From: Pusillimonas sp. T7-7 | Lineage (GTDB): Bacteria > Pseudomonadota > Gammaproteobacteria > Burkholderiales > Burkholderiaceae_B | Direction: 5' to 3' | NCBI RefSeq assembly: GCF_000209655.1 | Contig: NC_015458.1 | Span: forward strand, 3,658,001 to 3,722,000 | DNA length: 64,000 nucleotides | In this document: positions 39,387 to 48,838 of the stretch, one piece after another | How the letters are laid out: every line of letters starts with the position of its first letter | Numbering within the stretch: position 1 is the first letter of the stretch | Translations under genes and position numbers: made by a program | The notes under the pieces: generated by a model | The model's database searches: none | Seen by the model: the letters and a program-made list of their open reading frames with translations, nothing else | What the model was told of the DNA's origin: nothing

Positions 39387-39992
39387 TTAGTGCGGGCTGT
39401 TTTGCGGATTCAGCGCAAACGCCATGACGTCGGGCAGGTACTGGGCGAAATCGGATATGCCGTGGTCGCTGCCGTCAAGAATCCGGCCTTGGCAGCCCTG
39501 GTACCAATCGACCATTTCTTGCCAATCGAGTACTTCGTCGCCCTTTGCTGCCAGCAGATAGTAGTATTCCGGATGGGCGGGCTTGCCCACGGCCATGTCA
39601 GCCAGTTCGTCAACATGCTCGGGCAGAAACACAAAAGGCGCGTTGGAATGATACATGGTGTGTTCGCCCACCTGGGTGGCCAGGTCGCGCTCTGCATACA
39701 CCACCGGGTTCATGACGATGGCCCGGCATTTCCAATGCTCAGCCAGGCAGGTGGCGTAGTACCCGCCCAGCGATGAGCCAGCAATAACCAAGTCATGGGC
39801 CGGATCCAGACCGCGCGTCTGTATAGCTTGCTCTATTAGATGGTGGCACAGCGCCAGTGCACGTTGAGGACTGGCCGGCAATTGCGGGCAGACCCACTGG
39901 TCCGCCAGTCCTCGTTCCTGCATGTCTTGTGCCATGAGGTTGGCTTTGTACGATTTGGGGGCGGAACGAAAACCGTGCAAATAGAGGATCAT
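39387..39992 (-). CDS. YqiA-like alpha/beta-hydrolase esterase
   Basis: A 201-residue alpha/beta hydrolase of the YqiA/UPF0227 type. The N-terminus MILYLHGFRSAPKSYKA supplies the oxyanion region, the nucleophile elbow is GSSLGGYYAT (Ser near residue 74), and the Asp and His are in KGDEVLDW and DGSDHGISDF. The E. coli relative hydrolyses short palmitoyl and acetyl esters. It sits 40 bases after mpl on the same strand and before the RNB gene. Cellular substrate unknown. Confidence 0.88.
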   Translation of the reverse strand: MILYLHGFRSAPKSYKANLMAQDMQERGLADQWVCPQLPASPQRALALCHHLIEQAIQTRGLDPAHDLVIAGSSLGGYYATCLAEHWKCRAIVMNPVVYAERDLATQVGEHTMYHSNAPFVFLPEHVDELADMAVGKPAHPEYYYLLAAKGDEVLDWQEMVDWYQGCQGRILDGSDHGISDFAQYLPDVMAFALNPQNSPH

Positions 39993-40032
39993 GGCGCGCC
40001 TGTATGATTGAGTAGTTGAATGGTTGTCCGGC

Positions 40033-41391
40033 TTATAAGCGGTTCAGCAACTTCTGATGTATGCCGCCGAAGCCGCCGTTGCTCATGACCAGCACCGAGT
40101 CGCCCGGCTGGGCCGCCTGGCAAATGGCCCCTACCATTTTATCCAGATCGGAATAGCTGGAAGCCCGGGCGCCCAAGGGCGAAAGCACTTGGGCAGGATC
40201 CCAGCCCAGCGCGTGTTTGCCGCTGTCGGCGCCAAAGCAAAAGACCAGGTCAGCCTGGGCCAGCGCCTCGGGCAGGCGTGCCGCCATCGCGCCCAGCTTC
40301 ATGGTGTTGGATCTTGGCTCCAGGACGGCGAGGATGCGACGCTTGCCCACCTGTTTGCGCAAGCCTTCCAGGGTCGTGGCGATGGCGGTGGGGTGGTGCG
40401 CGAAGTCGTCGTAGACGTCGACTTCGCGTACGGTGCCACGCAGTTCCATGCGGCGCTTGACGCCCCTGAAGGCTGAGAGCGCTTCAATGCCCGCTTGGGG
40501 TCCAACGCCCAGGTGTTCGGCGGCGGCCAGGGCGGCCAGGGCGTTCATGCGGTTATGTTCACCGGTAAGCGCCCACCGGATTGTGCCGGCATGACGGCCT
40601 TGATGCGTGACCGGGAAATGGCTTGCGTGCTCACTGGCCTGCGCTTCCCATTGCCCGCCTGGGCCGAAGGTGTGCACGGGCGTCCAGCAACCGCGTTCAA
40701 GAACCTGATCCAGCGCGGCGCTGTCGGCAGGCCGGACAATGCGCCCCTGTGAGGGGATGGTGCGCACGAGATGGTGGAATTGGGTCTGGATGGCGGCCAG
40801 GTCGGGGAAAATGTCAGCGTGGTCGTATTCCAGATTGTTCAGAATGGCCGTGCGAGGGCGGTAATGAACGAATTTGGAGCGCTTGTCGAAGAAGGCCGTA
40901 TCGTATTCATCGGCCTCGATGACGAACAGTGGACGCTCGGCCTGGTAGCGCGCCGAAACCTGCAGATCATCGGCGATGCCGCCAATCAGGAAGTTGGGTC
41001 GCCGGCCCGCATGCTCGAGTATCCAGGCCAGCATGGAGCTGCTGGTGGTTTTGCCGTGTGTGCCGGCCACAGCCAGTACATGCTGGCCGCGCAGTATGTG
41101 TTCGCCCAGCCACTGAGGTCCTGACGTATAGGCCAGGCCCTGGTCCAGGATGGCTTCCATCAGGGGGTTGCCGCGTGTAACGACATTGCCCACGACGAAC
41201 AGATCGGGCTTCAGCGCCAATTGATCGGGCTCGAAGCCTTCGATCAGACGTATGCCCTGTTCCTGTAGCTGTGTGCTCATGGGCGGATAAACGCCGGTGT
41301 CGCAGCCCGTAACCGTGTGCCCCGCCGAGCGGGCGATCAGGGCCAGTCCGCCCATGAAAGTGCCGCAGATGCCAAGTATATGTAAATGCAT
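40033..41391 (-). CDS. mpl: UDP-N-acetylmuramate:tripeptide ligase (murein peptide recycling)
   Basis: Reattaches the recycled tripeptide L-Ala-gamma-D-Glu-meso-DAP to UDP-MurNAc. The 452 residues follow Mur-ligase order: a Rossmann-like N-domain (MHLHILGICGTFMGGLALIA), the ATP motif VAGTHGKTTSSSMLAWIL near residue 110, EADEYDTAFFDKRSKFVHYRP, the central-domain NNLEYDHADIF, and the C-domain YDDFAHHPTAI. NHRMNA-type text (GEHNRMNALAA) also fits. It indicates peptidoglycan recycling in this organism. Confidence 0.96.
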   Translation of the reverse strand: MHLHILGICGTFMGGLALIARSAGHTVTGCDTGVYPPMSTQLQEQGIRLIEGFEPDQLALKPDLFVVGNVVTRGNPLMEAILDQGLAYTSGPQWLGEHILRGQHVLAVAGTHGKTTSSSMLAWILEHAGRRPNFLIGGIADDLQVSARYQAERPLFVIEADEYDTAFFDKRSKFVHYRPRTAILNNLEYDHADIFPDLAAIQTQFHHLVRTIPSQGRIVRPADSAALDQVLERGCWTPVHTFGPGGQWEAQASEHASHFPVTHQGRHAGTIRWALTGEHNRMNALAALAAAEHLGVGPQAGIEALSAFRGVKRRMELRGTVREVDVYDDFAHHPTAIATTLEGLRKQVGKRRILAVLEPRSNTMKLGAMAARLPEALAQADLVFCFGADSGKHALGWDPAQVLSPLGARASSYSDLDKMVGAICQAAQPGDSVLVMSNGGFGGIHQKLLNRL

Positions 41392-41485
41392 TTATATCCT
41401 CCGGGGTTTATTGTAGTGATTCCAGCTGCCCCGTTTAAGGCGGTGCTATCATGAGTGCGCTAATTGACATTTTCCGGACATCATC

Positions 41486-41995
41486 ATGACACGGCGAGTT
41501 TTTCTGCGCCAGGCAGCCGCGGCTGCGGCGGGCGCCGCAGGGCTTTTGGGGCCTGTCTGGCAGGCCCGTGCAAGCGCACTGCCTCCCGATCCTTTTTATT
41601 CGCATGCCTTCCCCGACATGCAGGGTACGCAAATCGAGCTGACACAGTATCTGGGCAAACCGCTCGTACTGAACTTCTGGGCCACCTGGTGCCCGCCTTG
41701 CGTCAAAGAAATGCCCGATCTCGACGCCCTGCATAAAAAATACCCGGCCATCCATTTTGTTGGCCTGGCGGTCGATACCGCCAAGAATGTCGAAAAATTC
41801 AATGAAAAAGTGCAGGTCAGCTACCCCTTGCTGGTGGCGGGTCATGGTGGCATCAAGCAAATGCGCAGTCTGGGCAACAAGAGCGGCGGCTTGCCTTTTA
41901 CCGTGGTGTTCGACGAGAAAGGCCGTATTTCCAAACAGATACTGGGCCAAATCAAGCCCGAAGAGTTCGACATCTACCTTGGCGGCATAAGCTGA
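41486..41995 (+). CDS. Tat-exported TlpA-type thioredoxin-like protein
   Basis: A 169-residue thiol-disulfide protein. The N-terminus MTRRVFLRQAAAAAAGAAGL has the twin-arginine motif RRVFL followed by an Ala-rich core and a likely cleavage after ARA, so export is probably by the Tat route. The active site WCPPC is at residues 68-72, within NFWATWCPPCVKEMPDL, and the cis-proline region GLPFTVVFDEKG follows. TlpA-type proteins reduce periplasmic disulfides, often for cytochrome maturation. It precedes aroQ-accBC and a hairpin at about 42008-42038 may end its message. Confidence 0.9.
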   Translation: MTRRVFLRQAAAAAAGAAGLLGPVWQARASALPPDPFYSHAFPDMQGTQIELTQYLGKPLVLNFWATWCPPCVKEMPDLDALHKKYPAIHFVGLAVDTAKNVEKFNEKVQVSYPLLVAGHGGIKQMRSLGNKSGGLPFTVVFDEKGRISKQILGQIKPEEFDIYLGGIS

Positions 41996-42145
41996 GCCGC
42001 CGTGGCGCCACAGGGCCCATCGGGGCGGGCCCCTGGTGATAAGCCTGGATTTCGTGGCTAAACACACGTTCCATTTGCTACGCTTTAATGGACAAATGCC
42101 GTTATTTAGCGTAAAAAGGCGTTCTGTCTTCACAAAAAACTTGCC

Positions 42146-42580
42146 ATGGCGCAGCACATCCTCGTTTTGCACGGCCCCAACCTGAATCTGCTCGGCACAC
42201 GTGAGCCTGATATCTACGGTCGGCAAACCTTGGCAGATATCAATCAGCATCTGGCGCAGTTGGCCACAGAAAACGGCGCCGTACTGACCGCTTTTCAAAG
42301 CAATCACGAAGGTGAACTCGTCGATAGGGTGCAGGCTGCTCGCCAGGACCAGACTGATTTCATCATTATCAACGCTGCGGCGTATACGCATACCAGCATT
42401 GCACTGCGCGATGCCCTGGCTGCCGTCGATGTTCCTTTTGTCGAAGTGCATTTGTCCAATGTGCATAAGCGGGAATCCTTCCGTCATCACTCCTACCTGG
42501 CTGATACGGCCCGGGGGGTGATAGCGGGGTTGGGTTCTTTCGGGTATGAAGCAGCCTTGCGCTATGCTTTAAACAGCTAG
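42146..42580 (+). CDS. aroQ: 3-dehydroquinate dehydratase, type II
   Basis: Dehydrates 3-dehydroquinate to 3-dehydroshikimate. The 144 residues show the type II pattern: [20 protein letters not shown] with the flexible lid Arg and Tyr, [53 protein letters not shown]. It forms a dodecamer in this family. It is the usual neighbour upstream of accB-accC in betaproteobacteria; 84 bases separate them. Confidence 0.97.
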   Translation: MAQHILVLHGPNLNLLGTREPDIYGRQTLADINQHLAQLATENGAVLTAFQSNHEGELVDRVQAARQDQTDFIIINAAAYTHTSIALRDALAAVDVPFVEVHLSNVHKRESFRHHSYLADTARGVIAGLGSFGYEAALRYALNS

Positions 42581-42664
42581 ACGCGGGATCGCGCATTTTA
42601 ATTTTTTCAACTATCAACGTTCACTTTGTGCAATGGCGACAGAGTGATGTCACGGGAAGTTCGT

Positions 42665-43102
42665 ATGGATCTAAGAAAACTGAAAACCTTGATTGACCTC
42701 GTCGCAGACTCCGGTATTGCCGAGCTCGAAATCACCGAGGGCGAAGGCAAGGTCAGAATCGTCAAATTCTCGCAATCCGTGCAGCCTGTTACCTATGCTC
42801 CCGAAGCGGCGGCCCCGGTTGCCGCGGCGCCGGTGCCGGCAGCAGCGGCTGCTCCTGCAGCGCCGGCCGGTCATGCCGTCAAGGCGCCCATGGTGGGTAC
42901 TTTCTACCGCGCTCCGAATCCCGGCGCATCGCCCTTTGTCGAGGTTGGCCAGGCTGTCAAAGAGGGCGAGCCGCTGTGCATTATTGAAGCCATGAAGCTG
43001 CTCAATGAAATCGAAGCCGACAAGTCGGGAGTCATCAAGGAAATCCTGGTTGAGAACGGCGAGCCGGTTGAATATGGCCAACCTCTGTTTGTAATTGGTT
43101 AA
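42665..43102 (+). CDS. accB: Acetyl-CoA carboxylase biotin carboxyl carrier protein
   Basis: Carries biotin in acetyl-CoA carboxylase. The start is ATG 42665 ([20 protein letters not shown]), with GGGAAG 5 bases upstream, giving 145 residues; longer readings are not conserved. An Ala/Pro-rich linker (about 45-72) joins the N-terminal part to the biotinyl domain, and the biotin Lys is in EAMKLLNE near residue 111. The gene is followed by accC after three bases. Confidence 0.97.
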   Translation: MDLRKLKTLIDLVADSGIAELEITEGEGKVRIVKFSQSVQPVTYAPEAAAPVAAAPVPAAAAAPAAPAGHAVKAPMVGTFYRAPNPGASPFVEVGQAVKEGEPLCIIEAMKLLNEIEADKSGVIKEILVENGEPVEYGQPLFVIG

Positions 43103-43105
43103 TCC

Positions 43106-44452
43106 ATGTTTGAAAAAATCCTCATAGCCAATCGCGGCGAAATCGCTTTACGCATTCAGCGCGCCTGCCGCGAGCTTGGCATCAAGACGGTAGTCGTTCA
43201 CTCCGAAGCCGACCGCGACGCCAAGTATGTGCGCCTGGCCGACGAGTCGGTGTGCATAGGCCCGGCCCCGGCCCGCGATAGCTACTTGAACATGCCAGCC
43301 ATCATTTCGGCGGCCGAGGTCACCGATTCCGAAGCCATCCACCCTGGTTATGGTTTCCTGGCTGAAAATGCCGATTTCGCCGAGCGCGTCGAGAAAAGCG
43401 GTTTTGTATTTATCGGCCCTCGTCCCGAGTCCATTCGCATCATGGGCGACAAGGTCTGCGCCAAGCAAGCCATGATCGAAGCGGGCGTACCCGTCGTACC
43501 CGGCTCCGAAGGCGCCCTGCCAGAGGATCCTGACGAGATTTTTCGTATCGCGCGCGAGGTCGGCTACCCTGTCATTATCAAGGCCGCTGGCGGTGGTGGC
43601 GGCCGCGGCATGCGTGTGGTGTACACCGAAGCAGCCCTACAGAATGCCGTTGCCATGACCCGCAACGAGGCTGGCGCAGCGTTCAATAATCCAGAAGTCT
43701 ATATGGAGAAGTTCCTCGAGAACCCTCGCCATATTGAAATCCAGATTCTGGCCGATGGCGTCCGCAACGCCATCTGGCTGGGTGAGCGCGACTGCTCCAT
43801 GCAACGGCGCCACCAGAAGGTCATTGAAGAGGCTCCCGCTCCGGGTATTGCACGGCGTCTTATCGAGCGCATAGGCGAACGCTGCGCTGATGCCTGCCGC
43901 AAGATGAATTATCGCGGTGCTGGCACCTTTGAGTTTCTGTACGAAAACGGCGAGTTCTTTTTCATTGAAATGAACACCCGCATTCAGGTCGAGCACACCA
44001 TCACCGAAATGGTTACGGGCATTGACCTTGTGCAGCAGCAAATCAAGATCGCCGCCGGCGAAAAATTCCTTTTGCGCCAGCGCGATGTGGTCTTCAAGGG
44101 CCATGCCATCGAGTGTCGCATCAACGCCGAAGACCCGTTCAAGTTCACGCCCAGCCCCGGTCGCATCACCAACTGGCATACGCCGGGCGGGCCGGGCGTG
44201 CGCATGGATTCGCACGTATTCGCGGGCTACACCGTGCCTCCCAACTACGACTCCATGATCGCCAAGCTCATTACTTATGGCGATACCCGCGAGCAGGCCA
44301 TTGCCCGCATGGAAATCGCGTTGTCTGAAATGGTGGTCGAAGGGGTGCAAACCAACATTCCGCTGCATCGCGAGCTTATGCAAGATGCACGTTTTGTTGA
44401 AGGCGGCACCAGCATTCACTACCTGGAGCACAAGCTGTCGCAGCGCCCCTAA
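43106..44452 (+). CDS. accC: Acetyl-CoA carboxylase, biotin carboxylase subunit
   Basis: Carboxylates biotin on AccB with ATP and bicarbonate, the first half-reaction of fatty-acid synthesis. The 448 residues contain [17 protein letters not shown], the ATP-grasp glycine loop [14 protein letters not shown] near residue 160, [34 protein letters not shown] and [16 protein letters not shown]. All lie in the standard order. It forms one unit with accB and probably prmA, which begins 11 bases downstream. Confidence 0.98.
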   Translation: MFEKILIANRGEIALRIQRACRELGIKTVVVHSEADRDAKYVRLADESVCIGPAPARDSYLNMPAIISAAEVTDSEAIHPGYGFLAENADFAERVEKSGFVFIGPRPESIRIMGDKVCAKQAMIEAGVPVVPGSEGALPEDPDEIFRIAREVGYPVIIKAAGGGGGRGMRVVYTEAALQNAVAMTRNEAGAAFNNPEVYMEKFLENPRHIEIQILADGVRNAIWLGERDCSMQRRHQKVIEEAPAPGIARRLIERIGERCADACRKMNYRGAGTFEFLYENGEFFFIEMNTRIQVEHTITEMVTGIDLVQQQIKIAAGEKFLLRQRDVVFKGHAIECRINAEDPFKFTPSPGRITNWHTPGGPGVRMDSHVFAGYTVPPNYDSMIAKLITYGDTREQAIARMEIALSEMVVEGVQTNIPLHRELMQDARFVEGGTSIHYLEHKLSQRP

Positions 44453-44463
44453 GGAAGAACACT

Positions 44464-45384
44464 ATGCGCGAACTCGTGCTGAATTGTCTGGAGGCGCAGG
44501 CCGAGGCTTTGTCCGATCTCTTGCTCGAGGCCGGTGTGCTGTCGGTTTCGGTGGAAGACGCCGATGGCGATACTGACGCCGAAAGCCCTCTGTTTGGCGA
44601 GCCTGGTCTAGAACCTGATGTTCAAGCCTGGCATCGCAATCGCCTGGTAGCCTTATTGCCCGATGGGCTGGACCCGGCGCTGATCATTGAACAGTTGCGC
44701 GAGTCCGGCCTGGTTGACTACCAGGACGATGAGTGGAGCCTGCGCGAGGTGCCTGACGCAGATTGGGTTCGCCTGACGCAAGCCCAGTTCCAGCCCATAC
44801 AAGTGGGTGAGCGCATTTGGATCGTGCCTAGCTGGCATCGCGACAATCCCGATGTTCCGGCCAGGCAAGACGGCGAAAGCATCGCCATACACATCGAGCT
44901 GGATCCCGGGCTGGCATTCGGTACCGGCAGCCACCCCACCACGCATCTTTGCTTGGAATGGCTGTCTGCCCATCTGCAGGGCGGGGAAACGCTGCTCGAC
45001 TATGGCTGCGGTTCAGGCATTTTGGCCATTGCGGCCAAAATGCTGGGTGCAGGAAGCACCCATGCCGTCGACATCGACGAGCAGGCGGTTCAATCGACTC
45101 GTTACAATGCTCAGGTGAATAAGGTGGCTCTTGATGCTATGCTGCCTGATGGGCTTTCCGACGGGCAGTATCAGGTTGTCGTGGCCAATATCCTGTCTAA
45201 CCCGCTAAAGGTGCTCGCACCCATGTTGTCCAACCGCGTGCAAGCCGATGGCCATCTGGTGCTGTCGGGCGTGCTCGAACGGCAGGCCGACGAAGTCGCG
45301 CAAGCTTATGCGCCATGGCTGGCAATGAGCGTCTGGCAGGCCCGCGATGGCTGGGTATGTCTTCATGGACGCCGTGTTGCCTGA
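44464..45384 (+). CDS. prmA: Ribosomal protein L11 methyltransferase
   Basis: Methylates ribosomal protein L11 with S-adenosylmethionine. The 306 residues have an N-terminal substrate-recognition domain and a SAM domain from about 110: GLAFGTGSHPTTHLCLEWL, LLDYGCGSGILAIAA (motif I near 180), VDIDEQAVQSTRYNA and VVANILSNPL (the NPL catalytic-type segment). It follows accC closely, an order common in proteobacteria. Confidence 0.96.
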   Translation: MRELVLNCLEAQAEALSDLLLEAGVLSVSVEDADGDTDAESPLFGEPGLEPDVQAWHRNRLVALLPDGLDPALIIEQLRESGLVDYQDDEWSLREVPDADWVRLTQAQFQPIQVGERIWIVPSWHRDNPDVPARQDGESIAIHIELDPGLAFGTGSHPTTHLCLEWLSAHLQGGETLLDYGCGSGILAIAAKMLGAGSTHAVDIDEQAVQSTRYNAQVNKVALDAMLPDGLSDGQYQVVVANILSNPLKVLAPMLSNRVQADGHLVLSGVLERQADEVAQAYAPWLAMSVWQARDGWVCLHGRRVA

Positions 45385-45408
45385 GCACACAGCTCTCTTT
45401 ATACGCTT

Positions 45409-46524
45409 ATGGATCTGACTACGCGCTGCCCTGAATGCGGCACAACGTTTTCCGCAAGCCTTGCACAACTTCAGTTGCGCAAGGGCTATATACGCTGCAT
45501 CAATTGCGCTCATATTTTTGATGGCTTCGATGCGGTGGTATCTTCGGATGCCGCCGCTGCCCGATCCATGCAAGAACCGTCTGCGCAACAGGATATGTCT
45601 GCGCCGCAAGAAACACCTGTGCACCGTGAACCCTCGATGCCCATGCCCCGCGTACTAAGACAAAGGCCTGCCGCCAACAATGAGCCGGAGCATCACATCA
45701 CTCCTGCCGCGCCGAGCCGAGGTCCTGCGTTCACCATCTCTGCTGAAGCAGGCAGGCAGACGCCAGGCCCAGCCCGGGAACCAGCCTTCCGCTTGGGCAC
45801 AGACAATGTTCGAGTCAAGCCTGAGCCCACCGTGGGTGCGGCTCGCCTTGAGGCTGTGGAACCCGTTGTTCACGATGCGGCCTCGGGCAGTGGCTTGAGT
45901 TCATCCCAGGTCTATGTCGAGCCCCGGAATGCAGCTAAGCCAATACCTGAAGACAGGGTACGCAGTACCGATTTTGTAGGCCATGATGCCTCGGCAGGCG
46001 GCTTGGGCCGGTTGTTGTGGCGTCTGCTGGTTTTGCTGGGCCTGCTGCTTTTGCTGGCGCAATTGGCCTATGTGTATCGTGCGCAAATAGCAAATAATGT
46101 CGCTGCTTTACGTCCTGTGCTGGAACGCGCCTGCGTGCCACTGGAATGCAAGATTCCCTATGCACGGCAAATAGACCAAATTTCCATCATGAGTTCTTCC
46201 TTGCGGTCGGGTACCGGAGCCGCTGTGGGATCGGCCCAGGCTGATCAGGCTACCGCCCAAGGGCAGGCAGCCCCCCCGATGTTGTTGCAGCTGACCATGC
46301 GCAATACCTACGATAAACCGCAAGAGTGGCCCACGCTGGTGCTGGACCTTACCGACTTGTCTGGTACGCGCGTCGTCAGGAAGAACCTGCCGCCTGAAAG
46401 CTATTTGCCTGCCGAAGCCTTGAGCCAGCCGTTCAAGGCAGGTAGCGAAATCTCTGTGAGTGTGCCGATCATACTGAAAGACGTAAAAGCAAACGGCTAT
46501 CAACTCGATAAATTTTTTGAATAA
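45409..46524 (+). CDS. Zinc-ribbon membrane protein with DUF3426 domain
   Basis: A 371-residue protein. The N-terminal MJ0042-type zinc ribbon has Cys at 7, 10, 30 and 33 (RCPECGTTF and RCINCAHIF). A low-complexity Pro/Ala/Glu-rich region follows to about residue 195, then one membrane helix (LLWRLLVLLGLLLLLAQLAY) and a C-terminal DUF3426 domain (about 220-371; RNTYDKPQEWPTLVLDLTDL, LPPESYLPAEALSQPF). The layout suggests a cytosolic zinc ribbon and a periplasmic domain. Function is not known. It lies between prmA and the PfkB gene, 24 and 8 bases away. Confidence 0.9.
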   Translation: MDLTTRCPECGTTFSASLAQLQLRKGYIRCINCAHIFDGFDAVVSSDAAAARSMQEPSAQQDMSAPQETPVHREPSMPMPRVLRQRPAANNEPEHHITPAAPSRGPAFTISAEAGRQTPGPAREPAFRLGTDNVRVKPEPTVGAARLEAVEPVVHDAASGSGLSSSQVYVEPRNAAKPIPEDRVRSTDFVGHDASAGGLGRLLWRLLVLLGLLLLLAQLAYVYRAQIANNVAALRPVLERACVPLECKIPYARQIDQISIMSSSLRSGTGAAVGSAQADQATAQGQAAPPMLLQLTMRNTYDKPQEWPTLVLDLTDLSGTRVVRKNLPPESYLPAEALSQPFKAGSEISVSVPIILKDVKANGYQLDKFFE

Positions 46525-46532
46525 AGCAAGCA

Positions 46533-47489
46533 ATGACTGACAAGGTTCTTATCTGCGGTTCAGTGGCTTTCGATACCATTACGGTGTTCGAAGGGCATTT
46601 CAAAGATCACATTCTGGCTGACAGCATACAGTCGCTTAGTGTGTCGTTCTTTGTGCCCACCATGCGCAAAGAGTACGGTGGTTGTGCAGGCAATATTGCC
46701 TATAACCTGAACCTTCTGGGTGGCAGCCCGGTGCCTGTGGGCACGGTGGGGTCGGATGCCGCAGACTATATCGTATACATGCAGCAGTTGGGCATTGATA
46801 CCAGCCTGGTACGTGTCCTGCCCGATATGTATACACCGCAATGCTTTATTACCACTGACCTGGACAACAACCAGATTGCGTCGTTTCACCCAGGTGCAAT
46901 GATGCGCTCAGCGGAAAACGATTTAAGCGGGCACGAAGCCGCCTGGGCGATTGTGGCGCCCGATGCCAAAGATGCCATGTTTGCTCATGCCCGTCGCCTG
47001 CGCACCCAGAACACGCCTTTCATTTTCGATCTTGGTCAGGCCATGCCACTGTTTTCGGGCGAAGACCTGGGCGAAATGCTGCAGCTGGCCCAGATATTGA
47101 CTGCCAATGACTACGAAGCCAGCATTATTGAACAGCGCACCGGGCGCAGCATGGCGGATATTGCCCAAGGCATGCAGGCGGTAGTGGTGACGCGGGGTGC
47201 TGAAGGCGCCACACTTTATACTGATGGCACTGAAACGCACATAGAGTCGGTCAAAGTTGACCAGGTCGTGGACCCGACCGGCTGCGGCGACGCACATCGT
47301 GCCGGCTTGCTGTATGGGCTTACACAGCACTGGTCTTTGGTCGATGCTTGCCGCTTGGCTAACGTGATGGGTAGCTTTAAAATTGCCTCAAAGGGGCCGC
47401 AGAATCATCGCCCCTTGCGTGCCGAGATCAGTGCTGTCCTGAAGCAATGCTATGGTCTGAATTTGCTGGATCAAAACTCAGGCCATTGA
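46533..47489 (+). CDS. PfkB-family carbohydrate/nucleoside kinase
   Basis: A 318-residue kinase of the ribokinase family, closest in general look to adenosine-kinase-like members. GGCAGNIAYNLNLLGGSPVPVG is the first PfkB signature and VDPTGCGDAHRAGLLYGL, with the catalytic Asp of GCGD, the second (near residue 250). The lid text FEGHFKDHI differs from ribokinase. Substrate could be adenosine or a sugar. It overlaps none of its neighbours but is only 8 bases after the DUF3426 gene, so co-transcription is likely. Confidence 0.9.
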   Translation: MTDKVLICGSVAFDTITVFEGHFKDHILADSIQSLSVSFFVPTMRKEYGGCAGNIAYNLNLLGGSPVPVGTVGSDAADYIVYMQQLGIDTSLVRVLPDMYTPQCFITTDLDNNQIASFHPGAMMRSAENDLSGHEAAWAIVAPDAKDAMFAHARRLRTQNTPFIFDLGQAMPLFSGEDLGEMLQLAQILTANDYEASIIEQRTGRSMADIAQGMQAVVVTRGAEGATLYTDGTETHIESVKVDQVVDPTGCGDAHRAGLLYGLTQHWSLVDACRLANVMGSFKIASKGPQNHRPLRAEISAVLKQCYGLNLLDQNSGH

Positions 47490-47541
47490 TTGGTGTACAG
47501 AGGGCGTTTTTGCCTGACACGTGTTTTACAAGGAGTACTCC

Positions 47542-48042
47542 ATGAGTTCATTTTATCTATCGCCCGTAGGCGGGCGTCCAGCTCGCCTCCTTGTCATGGC
47601 TGCATTGGCTGGTTCTTTGGCTGTGTTGGCCGGGTGTGCCAACGATACAGCCTCGTCGTCTGTCTATAGCTATGGGCAAGCCCAGCGCGAACAAATTGTG
47701 CGTCTGGGCACGGTTGAGTCCGTACGCAGCATCACCATTCAAAAAGATCAAACCAGCGGCGCTGGCGTTGTGGCCGGCGGTGCGCTGGGCGGGGTGGCTG
47801 CCAGCACCATAGGCGGCGGCACCGGCCAGGTTCTGGCAACCATAGGTGGCGGCATACTGGGCGCCATGGCGGGCAATGCCGTTGAAAACCAGATGGGCAA
47901 GACTCAGGGGCTGGAAATCATCGTCAGGCTCGATAACGGCGAAACCCGGGTGGTTGCACAGGCCGCTGACGTAGCCATCAGCGCAGGACAGCGTGTGCGC
48001 CTGATCAGCGGTAATGGCCCGACCCGTGTCGTGCCTATGTAG
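47542..48042 (+). CDS. Glycine-zipper outer-membrane lipoprotein (SlyB/Pcp-like)
   Basis: A 166-residue lipoprotein, start at ATG 47542 with AAGGAG 7 bases upstream. A signal peptide ends in the lipobox LAGC near residue 33. A glycine-zipper transmembrane-like segment follows (VVAGGALGGVAASTIGGG, ATIGGGILGAMAGNAVENQMGK), then a beta-rich C-terminal part (LEIIVRLDNGETRVVAQAAD). SlyB relatives stabilise the outer membrane and are often under envelope-stress control. The 30-base palindromic terminator follows. Confidence 0.92.
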   Translation: MSSFYLSPVGGRPARLLVMAALAGSLAVLAGCANDTASSSVYSYGQAQREQIVRLGTVESVRSITIQKDQTSGAGVVAGGALGGVAASTIGGGTGQVLATIGGGILGAMAGNAVENQMGKTQGLEIIVRLDNGETRVVAQAADVAISAGQRVRLISGNGPTRVVPM

Positions 48043-48061
48043 TTGCTCCTGAAGCACAGGC

Positions 48062-48091
48062 AAATAAAGGGCGCCGCGGCGCCCTTTATTT
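48062..48091. terminator. Fully palindromic bidirectional terminator
   Basis: A 30-base perfect palindrome, arms AAATAAAGGGCGCC (48062-48075) and its reverse complement (48078-48091) around GC. It gives T-rich tails on both strands and lies exactly between the convergent lipoprotein and yggT genes. Confidence 0.9.
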
Positions 48092-48099
48092 TGAGCTGC

Positions 48100-48663
48100 T
48101 TATACGCCAAAGAGCGAAAACGCAAAATGCTGCAACACCATCATGGCCACTTGCGCCAGAACCAGCAGCACCAGTGGTGAAAGATCCAGCCCGCCAAGAT
48201 TGGGCATGATACGCCGTATGGGGTCCAGCAAAGGCGCTGTCAGTGTATGGAGTACTGACATGACAGGAGCCAGCGGATTGACCCAAGACAATATGGCCTG
48301 AATCAGCGTAGCCCACAAGATCAGGTTGAATGCCCATTTGAGCATGGTCAGGAATGCTGCAAGGAGTGCTGGTAGCAGGCTTTGCACAGAGGGCAGCATG
48401 CCGGTAAGCAGCGTCCAGGTCAGTAGCAGGAAAACGAATGCTGTCAGCCAGCAGGCCACCAGGCTGGGCCAGTCTATGCGATTACCCGGCGCGATAATCT
48501 TGCGCAGAGGTTGAATCAGCCAATTGCTGAGGCGCAGCACCCCCTGCGAATAAGGATTGAACGGATGCAGGCGTATTGCGTAGATCCAGGCTCGGACGAG
48601 CAGGGATATGCCGAACAAAGAGAAAACAATGCTGATAATGAAATGAAGGACGTTGTTTAACAT
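48100..48663 (-). CDS. yggT: YggT-family integral membrane protein
   Basis: A 187-residue protein with two YggT repeats, each with hydrophobic helices and the motif around NP: FISIVFSLFGISLLVRAWIYAI..HPFNPYSQGVLRLSNWLIQP in the first and LIQAILSWVNPLAPVMSVL..LTAPLLDPIRRIMP in the second. Function is not well established; relatives have been linked to osmotic stress and to cell-division positioning. It is convergent with the glycine-zipper gene and downstream of the H1-like gene on the same strand. Confidence 0.93.
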   Translation of the reverse strand: MLNNVLHFIISIVFSLFGISLLVRAWIYAIRLHPFNPYSQGVLRLSNWLIQPLRKIIAPGNRIDWPSLVACWLTAFVFLLLTWTLLTGMLPSVQSLLPALLAAFLTMLKWAFNLILWATLIQAILSWVNPLAPVMSVLHTLTAPLLDPIRRIMPNLGGLDLSPLVLLVLAQVAMMVLQHFAFSLFGV

Positions 48664-48745
48664 GGTTGGGCTGCATTTGATTTCAGACGGCTCATTGTCG
48701 CATGCTGGCGAGCGCCATGAAAAATATACTCGGGATGCAAATGAG

Positions 48746-48838
48746 AACTGCCCGACAGGGTCGGGCAGTTTATGGAACCTCTTATAGAAAACGCATTATG
48801 CGTTGATACCCAGACCTTGCCGGCAAGGTTTGGGTATC
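48746..48838 (-). terminator. Three consecutive hairpins after the H1-like gene
   Basis: Three inverted repeats fall within 93 bases. The first, nearest the stop codon, pairs 48805-48821 with 48822-48838 (17 positions, one G-T). The second is AACGCAT (48790-48796) with ATGCGTT (48798-48804), followed on the minus strand by TTTT. The third pairs 48746-48755 with 48761-48770. Together they probably end transcription of the H1-like gene and protect its message. Confidence 0.6.

Noticed and set aside
41435..42490. 351-residue minus-strand ORF
   Set aside because: It is antisense to tlpA-like and aroQ genes, both clearly real, and has no domain-like text.
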